A stretch of 64,000 bases of DNA from Pseudomonas sp. LP_7_YM (GCF_004364435.1 NZ_SOCT01000007.1:62001-126000); one strand, 5' to 3'; shown: positions 8,248-17,546, counted from the stretch's first letter. A program made the numbers and translations. The notes: generated by a model from the letters alone, not told the origin.

Positions 8248-8937
8248 TTACAGCGCGCCGAACACCTTCTTCGCCAGACTCGTCGCCGCAGCCGCCGGAT
8301 TGGCGCGGATGTCTTCTTCCTGTTGGGCGATCATTTCGAACAGGCCGTCGAGGGCTTTTTCGGTCACGTAACCTTCGACGTTCGAGGCTTTCGCATCGAC
8401 AACACCCAGGCTCGCGGCTTGCCCGGCAAAGGCGTTGTACTTCTGCGCCAAGCCGACCTTATCGGTGGCCTGCTTGACGATCGGCAGGAACCTGGCGCGG
8501 ATCTGCTGGCGGCTGGTCTTGTCCAGGTACTGGGTCGCCGAATCCTTGCCGCCGCTGAGAATGCCCTTGGCATCAGACACGCTCATTCTCTTCACGGCAT
8601 CCACCAGCAGGGTCTGAGCCTGAGGCACTGCCGCCTCTGCGGCCTGGTTCATGCTGGTTTCCAGCTGCTCGACCTGGGCGCCCATGCCGAACTGCTTCAT
8701 CTTGCTCGCCACCTTGCCGAGTTTGCCAGGCAGCTCGATGCGCACATCCTTGTTGTTGCTGAACCCGCCGGGCACGCCGAGTTGCTTGACGGCGATCTGC
8801 GCGCCCTGAGTCAGCGCATCCTTGAGGCCACCGGTGGCGTCCGATTGTGACAGGTCGCCCAAAGACAATGCGAACACACTGGCTGACAACAGCAGTCCGG
8901 CGCACACGCCAGTGAACGAGAGAGAGCGAGACAACAT
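8248..8937 (-). CDS. DUF4197 domain protein, exported
   Basis: This 229-residue protein belongs to DUF4197. Residues 1-23 (MLSRSLSFTGVCAGLLLSASVFA) form a signal peptide with a likely cut after VFA, so the protein is probably periplasmic. The body is helical, with the family signatures GLKDALTQGAQIAVKQLG near residue 37 and YVTEKALDGLF near 190. Function is unknown. It converges on the DUF4337 gene and lies 48 bases downstream of the lipoprotein gene on the same strand, so they may be co-transcribed. Confidence 0.88.
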   Translation of the reverse strand: MLSRSLSFTGVCAGLLLSASVFALSLGDLSQSDATGGLKDALTQGAQIAVKQLGVPGGFSNNKDVRIELPGKLGKVASKMKQFGMGAQVEQLETSMNQAAEAAVPQAQTLLVDAVKRMSVSDAKGILSGGKDSATQYLDKTSRQQIRARFLPIVKQATDKVGLAQKYNAFAGQAASLGVVDAKASNVEGYVTEKALDGLFEMIAQQEEDIRANPAAAATSLAKKVFGAL

Positions 8938-8984
8938 GGGTAAGGTCCTTTGCGGAAATAGTACAAAAATCAGGTACAGACGCT

Positions 8985-9386
8985 TTAGCTGGCCGGGTTC
9001 ACGCGAATCCTGACCGGCGGTTTTTCCTCCAGCGTCAGGTCCACGGCGTAGCGTTCGGTGCTGATCAGCAGCAATTTGCCGTCGACTTCGATACGCGCGT
9101 TAACAGCATAGGTGTGGCCCTCTTTGACCTGCTTGTGATCGTAGGTCAGATGAAACGGCAGCGGGACCTGGCCTTTGATTGGCCCGCTCTCGCTGGCAAG
9201 GGTCTGTGCCGGTGCGTCGGCCAGCGACACATCCTGCAGCGTCACCTTCAACGTCGCTGTGGGTGGCAGGGCCATGCGCTGCAGATAAAACACCTCGCCG
9301 TCGACAGTGCCGGAGGGCGTGTCCGGGGTATGGGCGCAGGCCGCCAGAACGGTGGTCATCAGGGTCAGTATCAGGTGTTTCATCAT
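8985..9386 (-). CDS. YbaY-family lipoprotein
   Basis: This 133-residue protein has a type II signal peptide with lipobox VLAAC (lipidated Cys at residue 17), so it is membrane-anchored. The mature part is a YbaY/YscW-type beta-sandwich domain: GTVDGEVFYLQRMALPPTATLKVTLQDVSLADA near the start and later PLPFHLTYD. No biochemical role is firmly known for the family. AAGGAGA is 6-12 bases upstream on the minus strand. Two consecutive ATGs (9386 and 9383) could start it. It follows plsB by 32 bases. Confidence 0.88.
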   Translation of the reverse strand: MMKHLILTLMTTVLAACAHTPDTPSGTVDGEVFYLQRMALPPTATLKVTLQDVSLADAPAQTLASESGPIKGQVPLPFHLTYDHKQVKEGHTYAVNARIEVDGKLLLISTERYAVDLTLEEKPPVRIRVNPAS

Positions 9387-9418
9387 GCGAATCTCCTTAG
9401 TGCATTGAGGCGTGCTAA

Positions 9419-11911
9419 TCAGACACTCGGGCCGGCATCCAGCACTTCTTCATTGCGATGCAATGCGACCTGGCGAATCGACAGGCGAATCTCCGCCGGC
9501 AACACCCGCTTGGCCGCGCCTTCGGCCAACTCGCCCAATAATTCGTGATAGCTCAGCTTGCCGTCGTCGTTCTTGCGCAAGACATCCTGATCCAGCAGCG
9601 TCTGGATGAAATGGCGGAACAGGCTTTTGTCGAAAAATTCCGGGGCATTCAGACCGTGCAGTATCGACAGGCGCTGAGCCATGATCGTGCTCAGGTCCTC
9701 CAGCTCTTCAGCGGTCAGGCTGCGCTGCCCGCTGTTGAGCAACAGCGAGATTGCCATGTAAAAACGTTGCAGGGTCTGCGCGATGGCGCGTGACAAAAGC
9801 GTCAGCAGCACGAAATGCCGCGAGCTCGGAGCGGGGCGCAGGTAAACCTCGTTCTCGAAGCGCAACAGCCCCTGTTCGACAAACGCCGCCAGCCACTGAT
9901 CGATGACGGCATCCAGCTCGTCCAGCGACCAGCGGATGAACAGCTCCGATTGCAGGTATGGATACAGTGCACGCACGTAACGCAGCACCTGTTCGCGGCT
10001 CATGCGTGACGAACTCTGAAAGAAACTCGCCAACAACGACGGCAGCGCAAAGATATGCAGCACGTTGTTGCGGTAATAGGTCATCAGAACGGCGTTCTGC
10101 TGGTCCAGATAAACAATCTTGCCCAGTGCGTCGTTCTGCTCGGACAGCAGATCCATGCCTTTGACATGCTCGATCAGCGCCAGGCCATCGCCTTCCGGCA
10201 GCGTGGTGTGCGGCGCGTACGGCACGCTGCGCAGCAAGGCCAGATAGAGGTCGAGTACCCGCGCCAACGCTCGATTGTCCAGCGCATGTTTATTGGTCGA
10301 CAACAGTGCCAGCGCCACCAGATTCACCGGATTGACCGCAGCGGCTTCATTCAGGTGGCGGGCCACTTGCTCGCCCAGCCGATGGGTCGTTGCGTTAAGC
10401 CAATCAGGCTTGAATACCGGGGCAAGCTGCTGGGTACGCCAGTCCGGCTGTTCGTGGTCGAGAAATTCGGCAAGCTTGATCGGCTCGCCGAAATTGACCG
10501 AGACCTGACCGAAGCGCTGCTTGAGCGCGCCAATGACCTTGAAGATGTCGAAAATCGATTCTTTCTTCTTCGCTGTGCCGCGTAATTCGCCCAGATAGGT
10601 TCGGCCTTCCAGCACACGCTCGTAACCGATGTACACCGGCACGAACACGATTGGCGTGCGCGAGTTGCGCAGGTAGCTGCGCAGGGTGATGGCGAGCATG
10701 CCGGTCTTGGGTTGCAACATGCGTCCGGTGCGCGAGCGTCCGCCTTCGACGAAGTACTCGACCGGAAACCCCTTGGTGAACAGGGTGTGCAGGTATTCGT
10801 TGAAAACAGCGGTATACAGCGGGTTGCCCTTGAACGTGCGGCGCATGAAAAACGCGCCGCCACGGCGCAGCAGACTGCCGATCACCGGCATGTTGAGGTT
10901 GATGCCCGCGGCGATATGCGGCGGCGTCAGCCCATTGCGGAACAGCAGGTACGACAGCAACAGGTAATCGATGTGGCTGCGATGGCACGGCACGTAAATG
11001 ATTTCGTTGCCCTGAGCGACGTTCTGCACGCCCTCCAGGTGACTGACCTTGATACCGTCGTAGATCTTGTTCCAGAACCAGCTGAGCACCACTTCCAGAA
11101 AGCGGATGGCGGTGTAGGTGTAGTCCGAAGCGATCTCATTGCCGTAATGCAGCGCCTTTTCCCGCGCCTTGGACTCTGGAATCTTCTCCCGTGTGGCTTC
11201 GTCGAGAATCGCCTGTTTGACCAGCGGATCGGCGAGCAGGCCCTTGACCAGGTTACGCCGGTGTGACAGGTCCGGGCCTATTGTGGCGGTTTTCAGGTTG
11301 CGGAAATGCACCCGCAGCAGACGCTGAGCCATGCGCACGGTGCGCTCGTAGCCCTTGTTTTCGTCCACCAGTTCACGCAGGTGAATGGGCGCAGAGAATT
11401 GCACGCGGGTCTTGCGCCCAAGAATCAGAATCGTGATCAAGCGCCGCAAGCGCCCGGTAACGGCCCAACTGTCGGCGAACAGCAGTTTCCATGGGCTGTC
11501 CTCCTTGTCCGGCGACTGCCCCCAGAACACGCTGACCGGGATGATCTGCGCATCCTCGGCGGCATTCTGGGTCACAGCGCCCACCAGCCTTTCCAGTGTC
11601 GGCGGCGCACCGCGTTTGTCCTGACGGCCCAGCCAGTCGGGTTCCGGCGTCAGGTAAAAGAAGGCTACCGGTTCTTTCAGCTCGCCGACCGCAACGGACA
11701 GCACAGGGCGCGGCAGACCGGCTTTTCTGCATTCGGTATCGAGAACGGCCAGATCACTCAGCGACGGGTTTTGCAGCGCGTAGAACACCGGGCGGCTGCG
11801 GTCCAGATTGAGGGTCAAAGACGACTGATTGATCGTTTCCGAACGCACCCACAGGTACAGCAGGCGACGCAAGGTGCCAAATACAAGACGACGAAACGGG
11901 GAGCGGGTCAT
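9419..11911 (-). CDS. plsB: Glycerol-3-phosphate O-acyltransferase
   Basis: PlsB makes lysophosphatidic acid from sn-glycerol-3-phosphate and acyl-ACP/CoA, the first step of phospholipid synthesis, at the inner membrane. The 830-residue product is close to the E. coli enzyme (about 807). The acyltransferase motif H(X)4D is HRSHID at residues 310-315, followed by FFMRRTFKGNPLY, FPVEYFVEGGRSRTG and IVFVPVYIGYERV, the later family blocks. The frame is open to 12019, but ATG 11911 (MTRSPFRRLVFGTLRRLLYLW) is chosen as the family N-terminus. Upstream sequence contains a palindromic repeat rather than coding DNA. Confidence 0.95.
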   Translation of the reverse strand: MTRSPFRRLVFGTLRRLLYLWVRSETINQSSLTLNLDRSRPVFYALQNPSLSDLAVLDTECRKAGLPRPVLSVAVGELKEPVAFFYLTPEPDWLGRQDKRGAPPTLERLVGAVTQNAAEDAQIIPVSVFWGQSPDKEDSPWKLLFADSWAVTGRLRRLITILILGRKTRVQFSAPIHLRELVDENKGYERTVRMAQRLLRVHFRNLKTATIGPDLSHRRNLVKGLLADPLVKQAILDEATREKIPESKAREKALHYGNEIASDYTYTAIRFLEVVLSWFWNKIYDGIKVSHLEGVQNVAQGNEIIYVPCHRSHIDYLLLSYLLFRNGLTPPHIAAGINLNMPVIGSLLRRGGAFFMRRTFKGNPLYTAVFNEYLHTLFTKGFPVEYFVEGGRSRTGRMLQPKTGMLAITLRSYLRNSRTPIVFVPVYIGYERVLEGRTYLGELRGTAKKKESIFDIFKVIGALKQRFGQVSVNFGEPIKLAEFLDHEQPDWRTQQLAPVFKPDWLNATTHRLGEQVARHLNEAAAVNPVNLVALALLSTNKHALDNRALARVLDLYLALLRSVPYAPHTTLPEGDGLALIEHVKGMDLLSEQNDALGKIVYLDQQNAVLMTYYRNNVLHIFALPSLLASFFQSSSRMSREQVLRYVRALYPYLQSELFIRWSLDELDAVIDQWLAAFVEQGLLRFENEVYLRPAPSSRHFVLLTLLSRAIAQTLQRFYMAISLLLNSGQRSLTAEELEDLSTIMAQRLSILHGLNAPEFFDKSLFRHFIQTLLDQDVLRKNDDGKLSYHELLGELAEGAAKRVLPAEIRLSIRQVALHRNEEVLDAGPSV

Positions 11912-12045
11912 ACGAATTCTGCGCAAAGGGGCAAAGCCCACGAGGCCGCCAGTTTGCCGTATATGACGGGGATGGGCAAAGAGCGCAGGGGGCGCGCCGT
12001 TATTGCGGATGCAGCGCAATCTGGCTTCTGGGCGAAGGCCGCAGG

Positions 12046-12124
12046 CGCTGGCTTGCGGGCGAATGCTGTGTGCCAGTCACCCTTTAGGGTGCAGACACAT
12101 CGCATTCGCCAAGCCGGCTCCCCC
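12046..12124. repeat. Long imperfect palindrome, Pseudomonas REP pair
   Basis: The two halves fold on each other around the loop TTTA (12083-12086): CACCC/GGGTG, TGTGT/ACACA, GAATGC/GCATTC, GGC/GCC, then TGGCTT/AAGCCG, with small bulges. The ends carry GGCTTGCGGGCGAATGC and its inverted partner GCATTCGCCAAGCCGGC, typical of dispersed Pseudomonas REP units as I recall them. It lies between the plsB start and the 125-residue gene. Confidence 0.75.
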
Positions 12125-12170
12125 CAGTGGATTGTGGTGAGCCTGAGCCTGAGGTTGCGGCGTGGTTCTT

Positions 12171-12548
12171 TTAAGAGGTCCGCCAGGTGATCTCTTCCTC
12201 ACCATCGGCACTGATGCGAATCCAGCGATCGGCGTCTTCGTCGTTTTCTTCCTCGACCCATGTCCCCGGTGCGCAACGCAGTTCCACGTTGAGCGTGGCG
12301 AAGGCGGCACGGGCGCAGGCGATATCGTCGTGCCACGGCGTCTTGTCGCTGTCCAGGCACAAGCTGTTCCATTTGCCGACGGCCTTGGGAATCCAGGTCA
12401 CCGGGATGTCGCCGGCCTTGCACTTCCAGGTCTGGCCTTTCTGTACCCATTCGCTGCACGGGCCGACGTCTGCGTTGAGCCAGGCGGTGATGGCTTTGTG
12501 GTCAACGTCAGCGTCTTTCAGGTAAATCTCGATATCGGGTTGGCGCAT
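12171..12548 (-). CDS. Conserved-looking unknown 125-residue protein
   Basis: I do not recognise a named family. The protein is small, acidic and soluble-looking, starting MRQPDIEIYLKDADVDHKAI. It has four cysteines (CSEW, WKCKAG, SLCLDS, IACARA) plus one in ELRCAPG, and many tryptophans. The tail is very acidic (EEENDEDADRW). No signal peptide or membrane segment is seen. It lies 64 bases downstream of rlmA on the same strand and may belong to the dapE-rlmA transcript. Codon use looks like its neighbours and it starts with ATG, so it is probably a true gene. Confidence 0.72.
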   Translation of the reverse strand: MRQPDIEIYLKDADVDHKAITAWLNADVGPCSEWVQKGQTWKCKAGDIPVTWIPKAVGKWNSLCLDSDKTPWHDDIACARAAFATLNVELRCAPGTWVEEENDEDADRWIRISADGEEEITWRTS

Positions 12549-12612
12549 GGATACCTCTGGGTTGTTCTGGAAAATCCATTCGCGGATTCATTCGGTCCAG
12601 GTGGTCGAGCAA

Positions 12613-13422
12613 TCACTGCAAAACGAAATAATCGTAGCGCATGGACACGGTAACTTCGAAAGGCTCCGACTGTTCGATGACGCTGGCCCGCCGCTCGGCA
12701 CTGGCGCGCCAGCCGTGGGGTGTCATGGCCAGCAGGTTGGCGCGGGCCTGGCCCTCCACCAGTGTCAGTTTGAAGCGTAGGGTTTCGCTGTGTTGCAGGC
12801 TCATGCCTTCGGGGACCAGCGCCAGATGCTTGTCGTCGGCGTAATCGCGGACTTCGTCGTACAGACGCTGACGCAGTTCCATCAGATGCTCGCTGGTGGG
12901 TCCTACACGCATCAGGCCGCCACCGGGCGACAAAAGGCGCTTGGCCTCGTCCCAGTCCAGCGGGCTGAACACGCTGGCGATGAACTGAATGCTGGCGTCC
13001 GGCAGGGGCACGCGGGCCATGCTGGCGATCAACCAGGTCAGTTGAGGGTTGCGTTTACACGCGCGCTTGACCGCTTCGCGGGAGATATCCAGCGCGTAGC
13101 CTTCAGCACCCGGCAGCGCGTCGGCGATCTGCGCGGTGTAATAGCCTTCGCCACAACCGATGTCCAGCCAGTGGGCCGGCGCACGTTCGGCGGCCAAGTC
13201 AGCCAGACGTTTGGCCACCGGTGCGTAATGTCCGGCGTTGAGAAAATCCCGCCGCGCCTCGACCATCGCCTGGTTGTCGCCAGGGTCGCGGCTGTTCTTG
13301 TGCTGCACGGGCAGCAGGTTCAGGTAACCCTGGCGGGCGCGGTCGAAGCGATGGCCCACCGGGCAGACCACGCCGTTATCCGCTGCGTCGAGCGGGGCTG
13401 AGCAAATCGGGCAAGTGAGCAT
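12613..13422 (-). CDS. rlmA: 23S rRNA (guanine-N1)-methyltransferase RlmA type
   Basis: RlmA (RrmA) methylates N1 of G745 in 23S rRNA hairpin 35 using SAM. The 269-residue product keeps the N-terminal zinc site: C4, C7, C20 and H24 (CPIC ... CPVGH), then FDRARQGYLNLL. The SAM motif is WLDIGCGEGYYTAQIA near residues 84-99, and FSPLDWDEAKRLLSPGG is a later family segment. Its ATG overlaps the dapE stop by one base (TGATG on the minus strand at 13420-13424), so the two genes are translationally coupled. The target guanine in this organism is inferred. Confidence 0.9.
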   Translation of the reverse strand: MLTCPICSAPLDAADNGVVCPVGHRFDRARQGYLNLLPVQHKNSRDPGDNQAMVEARRDFLNAGHYAPVAKRLADLAAERAPAHWLDIGCGEGYYTAQIADALPGAEGYALDISREAVKRACKRNPQLTWLIASMARVPLPDASIQFIASVFSPLDWDEAKRLLSPGGGLMRVGPTSEHLMELRQRLYDEVRDYADDKHLALVPEGMSLQHSETLRFKLTLVEGQARANLLAMTPHGWRASAERRASVIEQSEPFEVTVSMRYDYFVLQ

Positions 13423-14573
13423 CAGGCGAGCAACTTGACCAGAGTCTGGTAGTAGATCTCGGTCAGCACGTCGAGATCACTGGCCAGAATGCGCTCGTTG
13501 ACCTGATGGATTGTCGCGTTGACCGGCCCCAGCTCGACCACCTGTGTGCCGAGGGTGGCGATGAAACGGCCGTCCGAGGTGCCGCCGCTGGTGGACGCCT
13601 TGGTTTCGCGCCCGGTGACGCTATTGATGCTGGCCGATACCGCATCGAGCAACGCGCCCGGTTCGGTCAGGAACGGCAGACCCGACAGGGCCCACTCCAC
13701 GTGCCACTCCAGACCATGCTTGTCGAGAATATCGGCGACGCGTTTCTGCAAACCTTCGACGGTGGACTCGGTGGAAAACCGGAAATTGAACACCGCCGTC
13801 AGGTCGCCGGGAATCACGTTGGTCGCGCCGGTGCCGGAATTGAGATTGGAGATCTGGAAGCTGGTCGGTGGGAAAAAAGCATTGCCTGCGTCCCAATGTT
13901 CGGCGGCGAGCTCGGCCAGCGCCGGCGATGCCAGATGGATCGGGTTCTTCGCCAGATGCGGATACGCGACGTGGCCCTGTTTTCCCTTGACTGTCAGGGT
14001 AGCGCCGAGGGAGCCGCGACGGCCATTCTTGACCACATCACCCACCAGCGTGGTGCTTGATGGCTCGCCGACGATGCACCAGTCCAGACGTTCCTTGCGT
14101 GCGGCCAAACGTTCGATCACCGCTTTGGTGCCGTGATGCGCCGGGCCTTCCTCGTCGCTGGTGATCAGGTAAGCGACCTTGCCCTTGTGATTCGGGTAAT
14201 CAGCGACGAAACGCTCGGTGGCGATGATCATCGACGCCAGGCTGCCTTTCATGTCCGCCGCGCCGCGCCCGCAAAGCATGCCGTCTTCGTCGACCCGTGC
14301 GTCGAACGGGTCGCTCTGCCAGGCTTTCACCGGCCCGGTTGGCACTACATCGGTATGACCGGCAAAGCAAAGCACCGGGCCGTCCTCAGTGCCGTGGGTG
14401 GCCCAGAAATTATCGACGTCTTCGATTCGCATCGGCTCCAGCGCGAAACCGGCATCGCCCAGGCGTTTCATCATCACTGCCTGACAGTCGGCGTCGAGCG
14501 GCGTGACCGATGGACGACGGATCAGGTCGCAGGCGAGTTGCAGGGTAGGCGAGAGATCGGCTGGGGCTGTCAT
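13422..14573 (-). CDS. dapE: Succinyl-diaminopimelate desuccinylase
   Basis: DapE hydrolyses N-succinyl-LL-2,6-diaminopimelate to LL-DAP and succinate in lysine and peptidoglycan synthesis. This M20-family di-zinc enzyme is 383 residues long. Metal and catalytic motifs are visible: CFAGHTDVVPTGP (His), CGRGAADMKG (Asp), and TSDEEGPAHHGTK (Glu-Glu). The dimerisation domain follows, with SGGTSDGRF in the last third. The frame extends to 14618, but ATG 14573 gives the family start. DapD and DapC are elsewhere in the window. Confidence 0.95.
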   Translation of the reverse strand: MTAPADLSPTLQLACDLIRRPSVTPLDADCQAVMMKRLGDAGFALEPMRIEDVDNFWATHGTEDGPVLCFAGHTDVVPTGPVKAWQSDPFDARVDEDGMLCGRGAADMKGSLASMIIATERFVADYPNHKGKVAYLITSDEEGPAHHGTKAVIERLAARKERLDWCIVGEPSSTTLVGDVVKNGRRGSLGATLTVKGKQGHVAYPHLAKNPIHLASPALAELAAEHWDAGNAFFPPTSFQISNLNSGTGATNVIPGDLTAVFNFRFSTESTVEGLQKRVADILDKHGLEWHVEWALSGLPFLTEPGALLDAVSASINSVTGRETKASTSGGTSDGRFIATLGTQVVELGPVNATIHQVNERILASDLDVLTEIYYQTLVKLLA

Positions 14574-14627
14574 GAAAGGTCCGCGCAGTTGAGTGTAGGG
14601 CCGTAAAACGGCAGACATCTTAAAGCA

Positions 14628-14653
14628 AAACGGCGACCCGAAGGCCGCCGTTT
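14628..14653 (-). terminator. Probable ndvB terminator
   Basis: Read on the minus strand, AAACGGCG and CGCCGTTT form an 8-bp stem whose loop can add GCC-TTCG-GGT, followed by TGCTTTAAG. It lies 20 bases after the ndvB stop and before dapE. Confidence 0.75.
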
Positions 14654-14672
14654 AGTACAGCGCACAATTGTT

Positions 14673-17261
14673 TCAGGCCGTGGCCGGTTCGCTCTCTGCC
14701 TTGGGTTTGGGCAGCGACGAGAGAAACGCCATGATCAGCGCCGCCAGATACGGCAGCGACTGCACCAGCAGCATGATCACCCAGAGCCGCATGTCGTTGC
14801 TTGGCAGACCCTGGACCAAACAGATGCCCAGCGCTGCGCCCCACAGCAGCAACATGATGAACAGTTCTTCGCGGGCCTCGGAGATCGCCACCAGCAAGCC
14901 ATGACTGTCGGCATTTTTCGGGGTGCGGAAGAACGGAATGCTGGTCGTGAAGAAGCCGTAGAGCACCGCTTTGGCGATGGTGTGCGACAGCGCCAACCCG
15001 GCCAGCGCGGCATAGAACGCATCCTTGAGGTTCACGCCCACCGCGCGGCGATACAGGAAGATGATCTTGCCGACCTTGAAAAAGAACAGCGCCAGGGGCG
15101 GAATCGCGAAAATCAGCAACGGCGGATCGACCCGGTTAGGCACGATGATCATCGCTGCCGACCACAACAAGGCGCCTACGGTGAAGAAAATGTTCATGCC
15201 ATCGGCCACCCACGGCAACCAGCCGGCCAGAAAGTGATAGCGCTGGCCACGCGTCAGCTCGGTGTCCTTGCCACGCAGCAGGCTTGCGGTGTGGCGTTTG
15301 ATGATCTGAATCGCGCCATAAGCCCAGCGGAAGCGCTGCTTCTTGAAGTCGATGAAGGTGTCCGGCATCAGGCCCTTGCCGTAGCTGTTGTGGGCGTAGG
15401 CCGCCGAGTAGCCTTTTTCGAAGACCCGCAGGCCCAGTTCGGCGTCCTCGCAGATGCACCAGTCGGCCCAGCCCAGCTCTTCGAGCACCGAGCGGCGGGT
15501 CATGGTCATGGTGCCGTGCTGAATGATTGCGTCGCGGTCGTTGCGGGTCACCATGCCGATGTAAAAGAAGCCTTTGTATTCCGAGTAGCAGAGCTTCTTG
15601 AACGCGCTTTCATGCTGGTCGCGATAATCCTGCGGCGACTGCACCACGGCGATTTTCGGGTCGGCGAAATGCGGAACCATGTGCTTGAGCCAGTTGCGGT
15701 CGACGCAGTAGTCCGAGTCGATCACCGCGATCACTTCGGCGTCCTTTGCAGTGTGCGGAATCAGGTAGTTCAACGCGCCGCCCTTGAAACCTGCCAGCGG
15801 CGCCACGTGGAAGAACTTAAAGCGCTCGCCGAGCATCTCGCAATGGGCTTTGACCGGTTCCCACACGGCCGGGTCCTTGGTGTTGTTGTCGATCAGCAAC
15901 ACTTCGAAGTCCGGGTAGTCCAGCGCCGCCAGCGCGTTGAGGGTTTGCTTCACCATTTCGGGCGGCTCGTTGTAGCAGGGCACGTGCACCGAGACTTTCG
16001 GTCTGTAGGCCGAATCCGTATCGACAGGCAGGAATTCTCGACGACGTTTGTGCGTCCAGACCGCCTCGGCCAGCTCATGTGCCTCGGTCATCAGTACGAT
16101 GAACACCCCGAACGCGCCAAGTGCCAGCAAGAATCCTACAAGCAGGCTGAACCAGGTGCTGTACTGCTGGCTGTAGTCGTAGCCGATCCACACCAGCACT
16201 GACCCGCAGAGGAAGGCGATGAAGGTCAGGAAGGTGCGGCCGCGCTGGCGCAGGGCCGAGCCGTCGATCAGCAGCAATGCCAATGCGAGCAGGGCCAGGA
16301 CCGCTGAGCCGATCGCCAGTACGCGCCATTGCGGGATGGCGACGACAGGGCCGTCGAAGTTGAATTTCTGCTGGCGGGCAGCGTTGTAGACGCCCCAATA
16401 GGCGCCGACCGAGCCTTCATCGCTGGCTTTCCAGGGCTGGTCGAATGCTTCGATCACGAAGTAGTTGAAGCCCTGACGATTGAGTTTGTTGACCAGACCA
16501 CGCAGATAAATCGCCTGATCGGCCTGGGTCGCGTCAGCGCCGCCACGCATGTGGCCATTGCTCGGCCAACCCACTTCGGACAGCAACAGTGGCTTTTTCG
16601 GAAACAGGTGTTTCAGTTCACGGGCGCGGTCGAAAACGTACTGCCCGGCCTTGTCCACAGGGATGTATTCCCAGTACGGCAGAATGTGCGCCGCGATCAG
16701 GTCGACGTGCTTGGCCAGCTCCGGGTATTTCTCCCAGATGTGCCATTGCTCGGAGGTGGTCACCGGCACCTTCACCGCAGCGCGCACGCGGTCGAGGATC
16801 GCCATCAGCTCTTTGGGTTTGATCTCTTCCCGGTATAACGCTTCGTTACCCACCACCACACGCACTACGCTGCGCGTGGTATTGGCCAGTTCGATGGCCG
16901 TATTGATTTCCCGCTCGTTGCGTTCCTGGTCAGGGCTGATCCAGATGCCGAGGGTGACGCGCAGGCCGAATTCTTCGGCCAGTTTCGGGATGTCCTGAAG
17001 GCTGCCGTCTACCGAATAGATACGGATGTTGTCTGTGGACTTGCTCATCAGCTCCAGGTCCTGACGCATTTCATCGTCGGACGGGTACAGGCCTTTCTGC
17101 GGGTTTTGGCCCAGACGGAAAGGCGAGTAGGAGAACCCTGAAATGTGTTCGGGCCAGTTGGGAGCAGTCACCGGGCGGTTGATTAACGCCCAGAAACCGG
17201 TAAACAGCGCAGCGATCGCCACGACGACCACCAGATTCAAACCAAATTTACGCGATGGCAT
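14673..17261 (-). CDS. ndvB: GH17-GT2 beta-glucan synthase, NdvB type
   Basis: This 862-residue membrane protein fuses a glycoside hydrolase 17 domain to a processive family-2 glycosyltransferase, as in P. aeruginosa NdvB, which makes periplasmic beta-1,3-linked glucans. A membrane anchor lies at residues 9-28. The GH17 domain (about 40-305) keeps both catalytic acids: E140 in VVGNEALY and E229 in LLSEVGWPSNG. Membrane segments follow at about 312-332, 344-362 and 371-391. The GT2 domain (420-650) has DSD 515-517, ED 605-606 and QRFRW 642-646. The C-terminus has several more membrane segments. Placement next to dapE and rlmA matches P. aeruginosa, as I recall it. Product linkage is inferred. 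Confidence 0.85.
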   Translation of the reverse strand: MPSRKFGLNLVVVVAIAALFTGFWALINRPVTAPNWPEHISGFSYSPFRLGQNPQKGLYPSDDEMRQDLELMSKSTDNIRIYSVDGSLQDIPKLAEEFGLRVTLGIWISPDQERNEREINTAIELANTTRSVVRVVVGNEALYREEIKPKELMAILDRVRAAVKVPVTTSEQWHIWEKYPELAKHVDLIAAHILPYWEYIPVDKAGQYVFDRARELKHLFPKKPLLLSEVGWPSNGHMRGGADATQADQAIYLRGLVNKLNRQGFNYFVIEAFDQPWKASDEGSVGAYWGVYNAARQQKFNFDGPVVAIPQWRVLAIGSAVLALLALALLLIDGSALRQRGRTFLTFIAFLCGSVLVWIGYDYSQQYSTWFSLLVGFLLALGAFGVFIVLMTEAHELAEAVWTHKRRREFLPVDTDSAYRPKVSVHVPCYNEPPEMVKQTLNALAALDYPDFEVLLIDNNTKDPAVWEPVKAHCEMLGERFKFFHVAPLAGFKGGALNYLIPHTAKDAEVIAVIDSDYCVDRNWLKHMVPHFADPKIAVVQSPQDYRDQHESAFKKLCYSEYKGFFYIGMVTRNDRDAIIQHGTMTMTRRSVLEELGWADWCICEDAELGLRVFEKGYSAAYAHNSYGKGLMPDTFIDFKKQRFRWAYGAIQIIKRHTASLLRGKDTELTRGQRYHFLAGWLPWVADGMNIFFTVGALLWSAAMIIVPNRVDPPLLIFAIPPLALFFFKVGKIIFLYRRAVGVNLKDAFYAALAGLALSHTIAKAVLYGFFTTSIPFFRTPKNADSHGLLVAISEAREELFIMLLLWGAALGICLVQGLPSNDMRLWVIMLLVQSLPYLAALIMAFLSSLPKPKAESEPATA

Positions 17262-17418
17262 AGGTACTTCAGGTTCCTAGACGGGAACAGGGAGGAGCTG
17301 ACGGACGTCAGCCGGCACGAACTTGGGCAGCTGACAAAGGTTGAAGTTCTATTCCTGAACAAATGTAAGACGAGGCTTCGGCCTCTGTAGGGATTCATGA
17401 TGGTGCAGGGGCATTGCA

Positions 17419-17441
17419 GGCGCCAGCAAGCCGGCTCCTGT
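17419..17441. repeat. Single REP-like unit
   Basis: GGCGCCAGCAAGCCGGCTCC matches the common Pseudomonas REP pattern (inverted form GGAGCCGGCTTGCTGGCG). It stands alone, without a partner within 100 bases. Confidence 0.6.
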
Positions 17442-17490
17442 GATTCACGCCAGACACTTATCAATTTCAGACCAAATACCCGGCAGACGG

Positions 17491-17519
17491 CTGTCCCTAT
17501 CTCTGACACGGCCTATAAT
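17491..17519 (+). promoter_or_regulatory. Probable sigma-70 promoter for tcdA
   Basis: TATAAT at 17514-17519 is a perfect -10, 28 bases before the tcdA ATG. CTGTCC sits 17 bases upstream as a weak -35 (three of six matches). Confidence 0.55.
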
Positions 17520-17546
17520 GCGCGCCGGTTTTTTGGGGTATTGGTC

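Larger units (their letters stand above)
17262..17546. other. Divergent ndvB-tcdA intergenic region
   Basis: These 285 bases hold both promoters and no gene. Towards tcdA there is a consensus TATAAT. Towards ndvB there is a GAACTT hexamer on the minus strand at 17344-17349, the -35 of AlgU/sigma-E type promoters. CCCAA follows 16 bases later (17323-17327), a partial match to the -10. A REP-like unit lies at 17419-17441. Confidence 0.45.

Noticed and set aside
14901..16202. 433-codon open frame antisense to ndvB
   Set aside because: Mirror frame of a real membrane protein gene; composition is His/Arg/Gln-rich and resembles no family.
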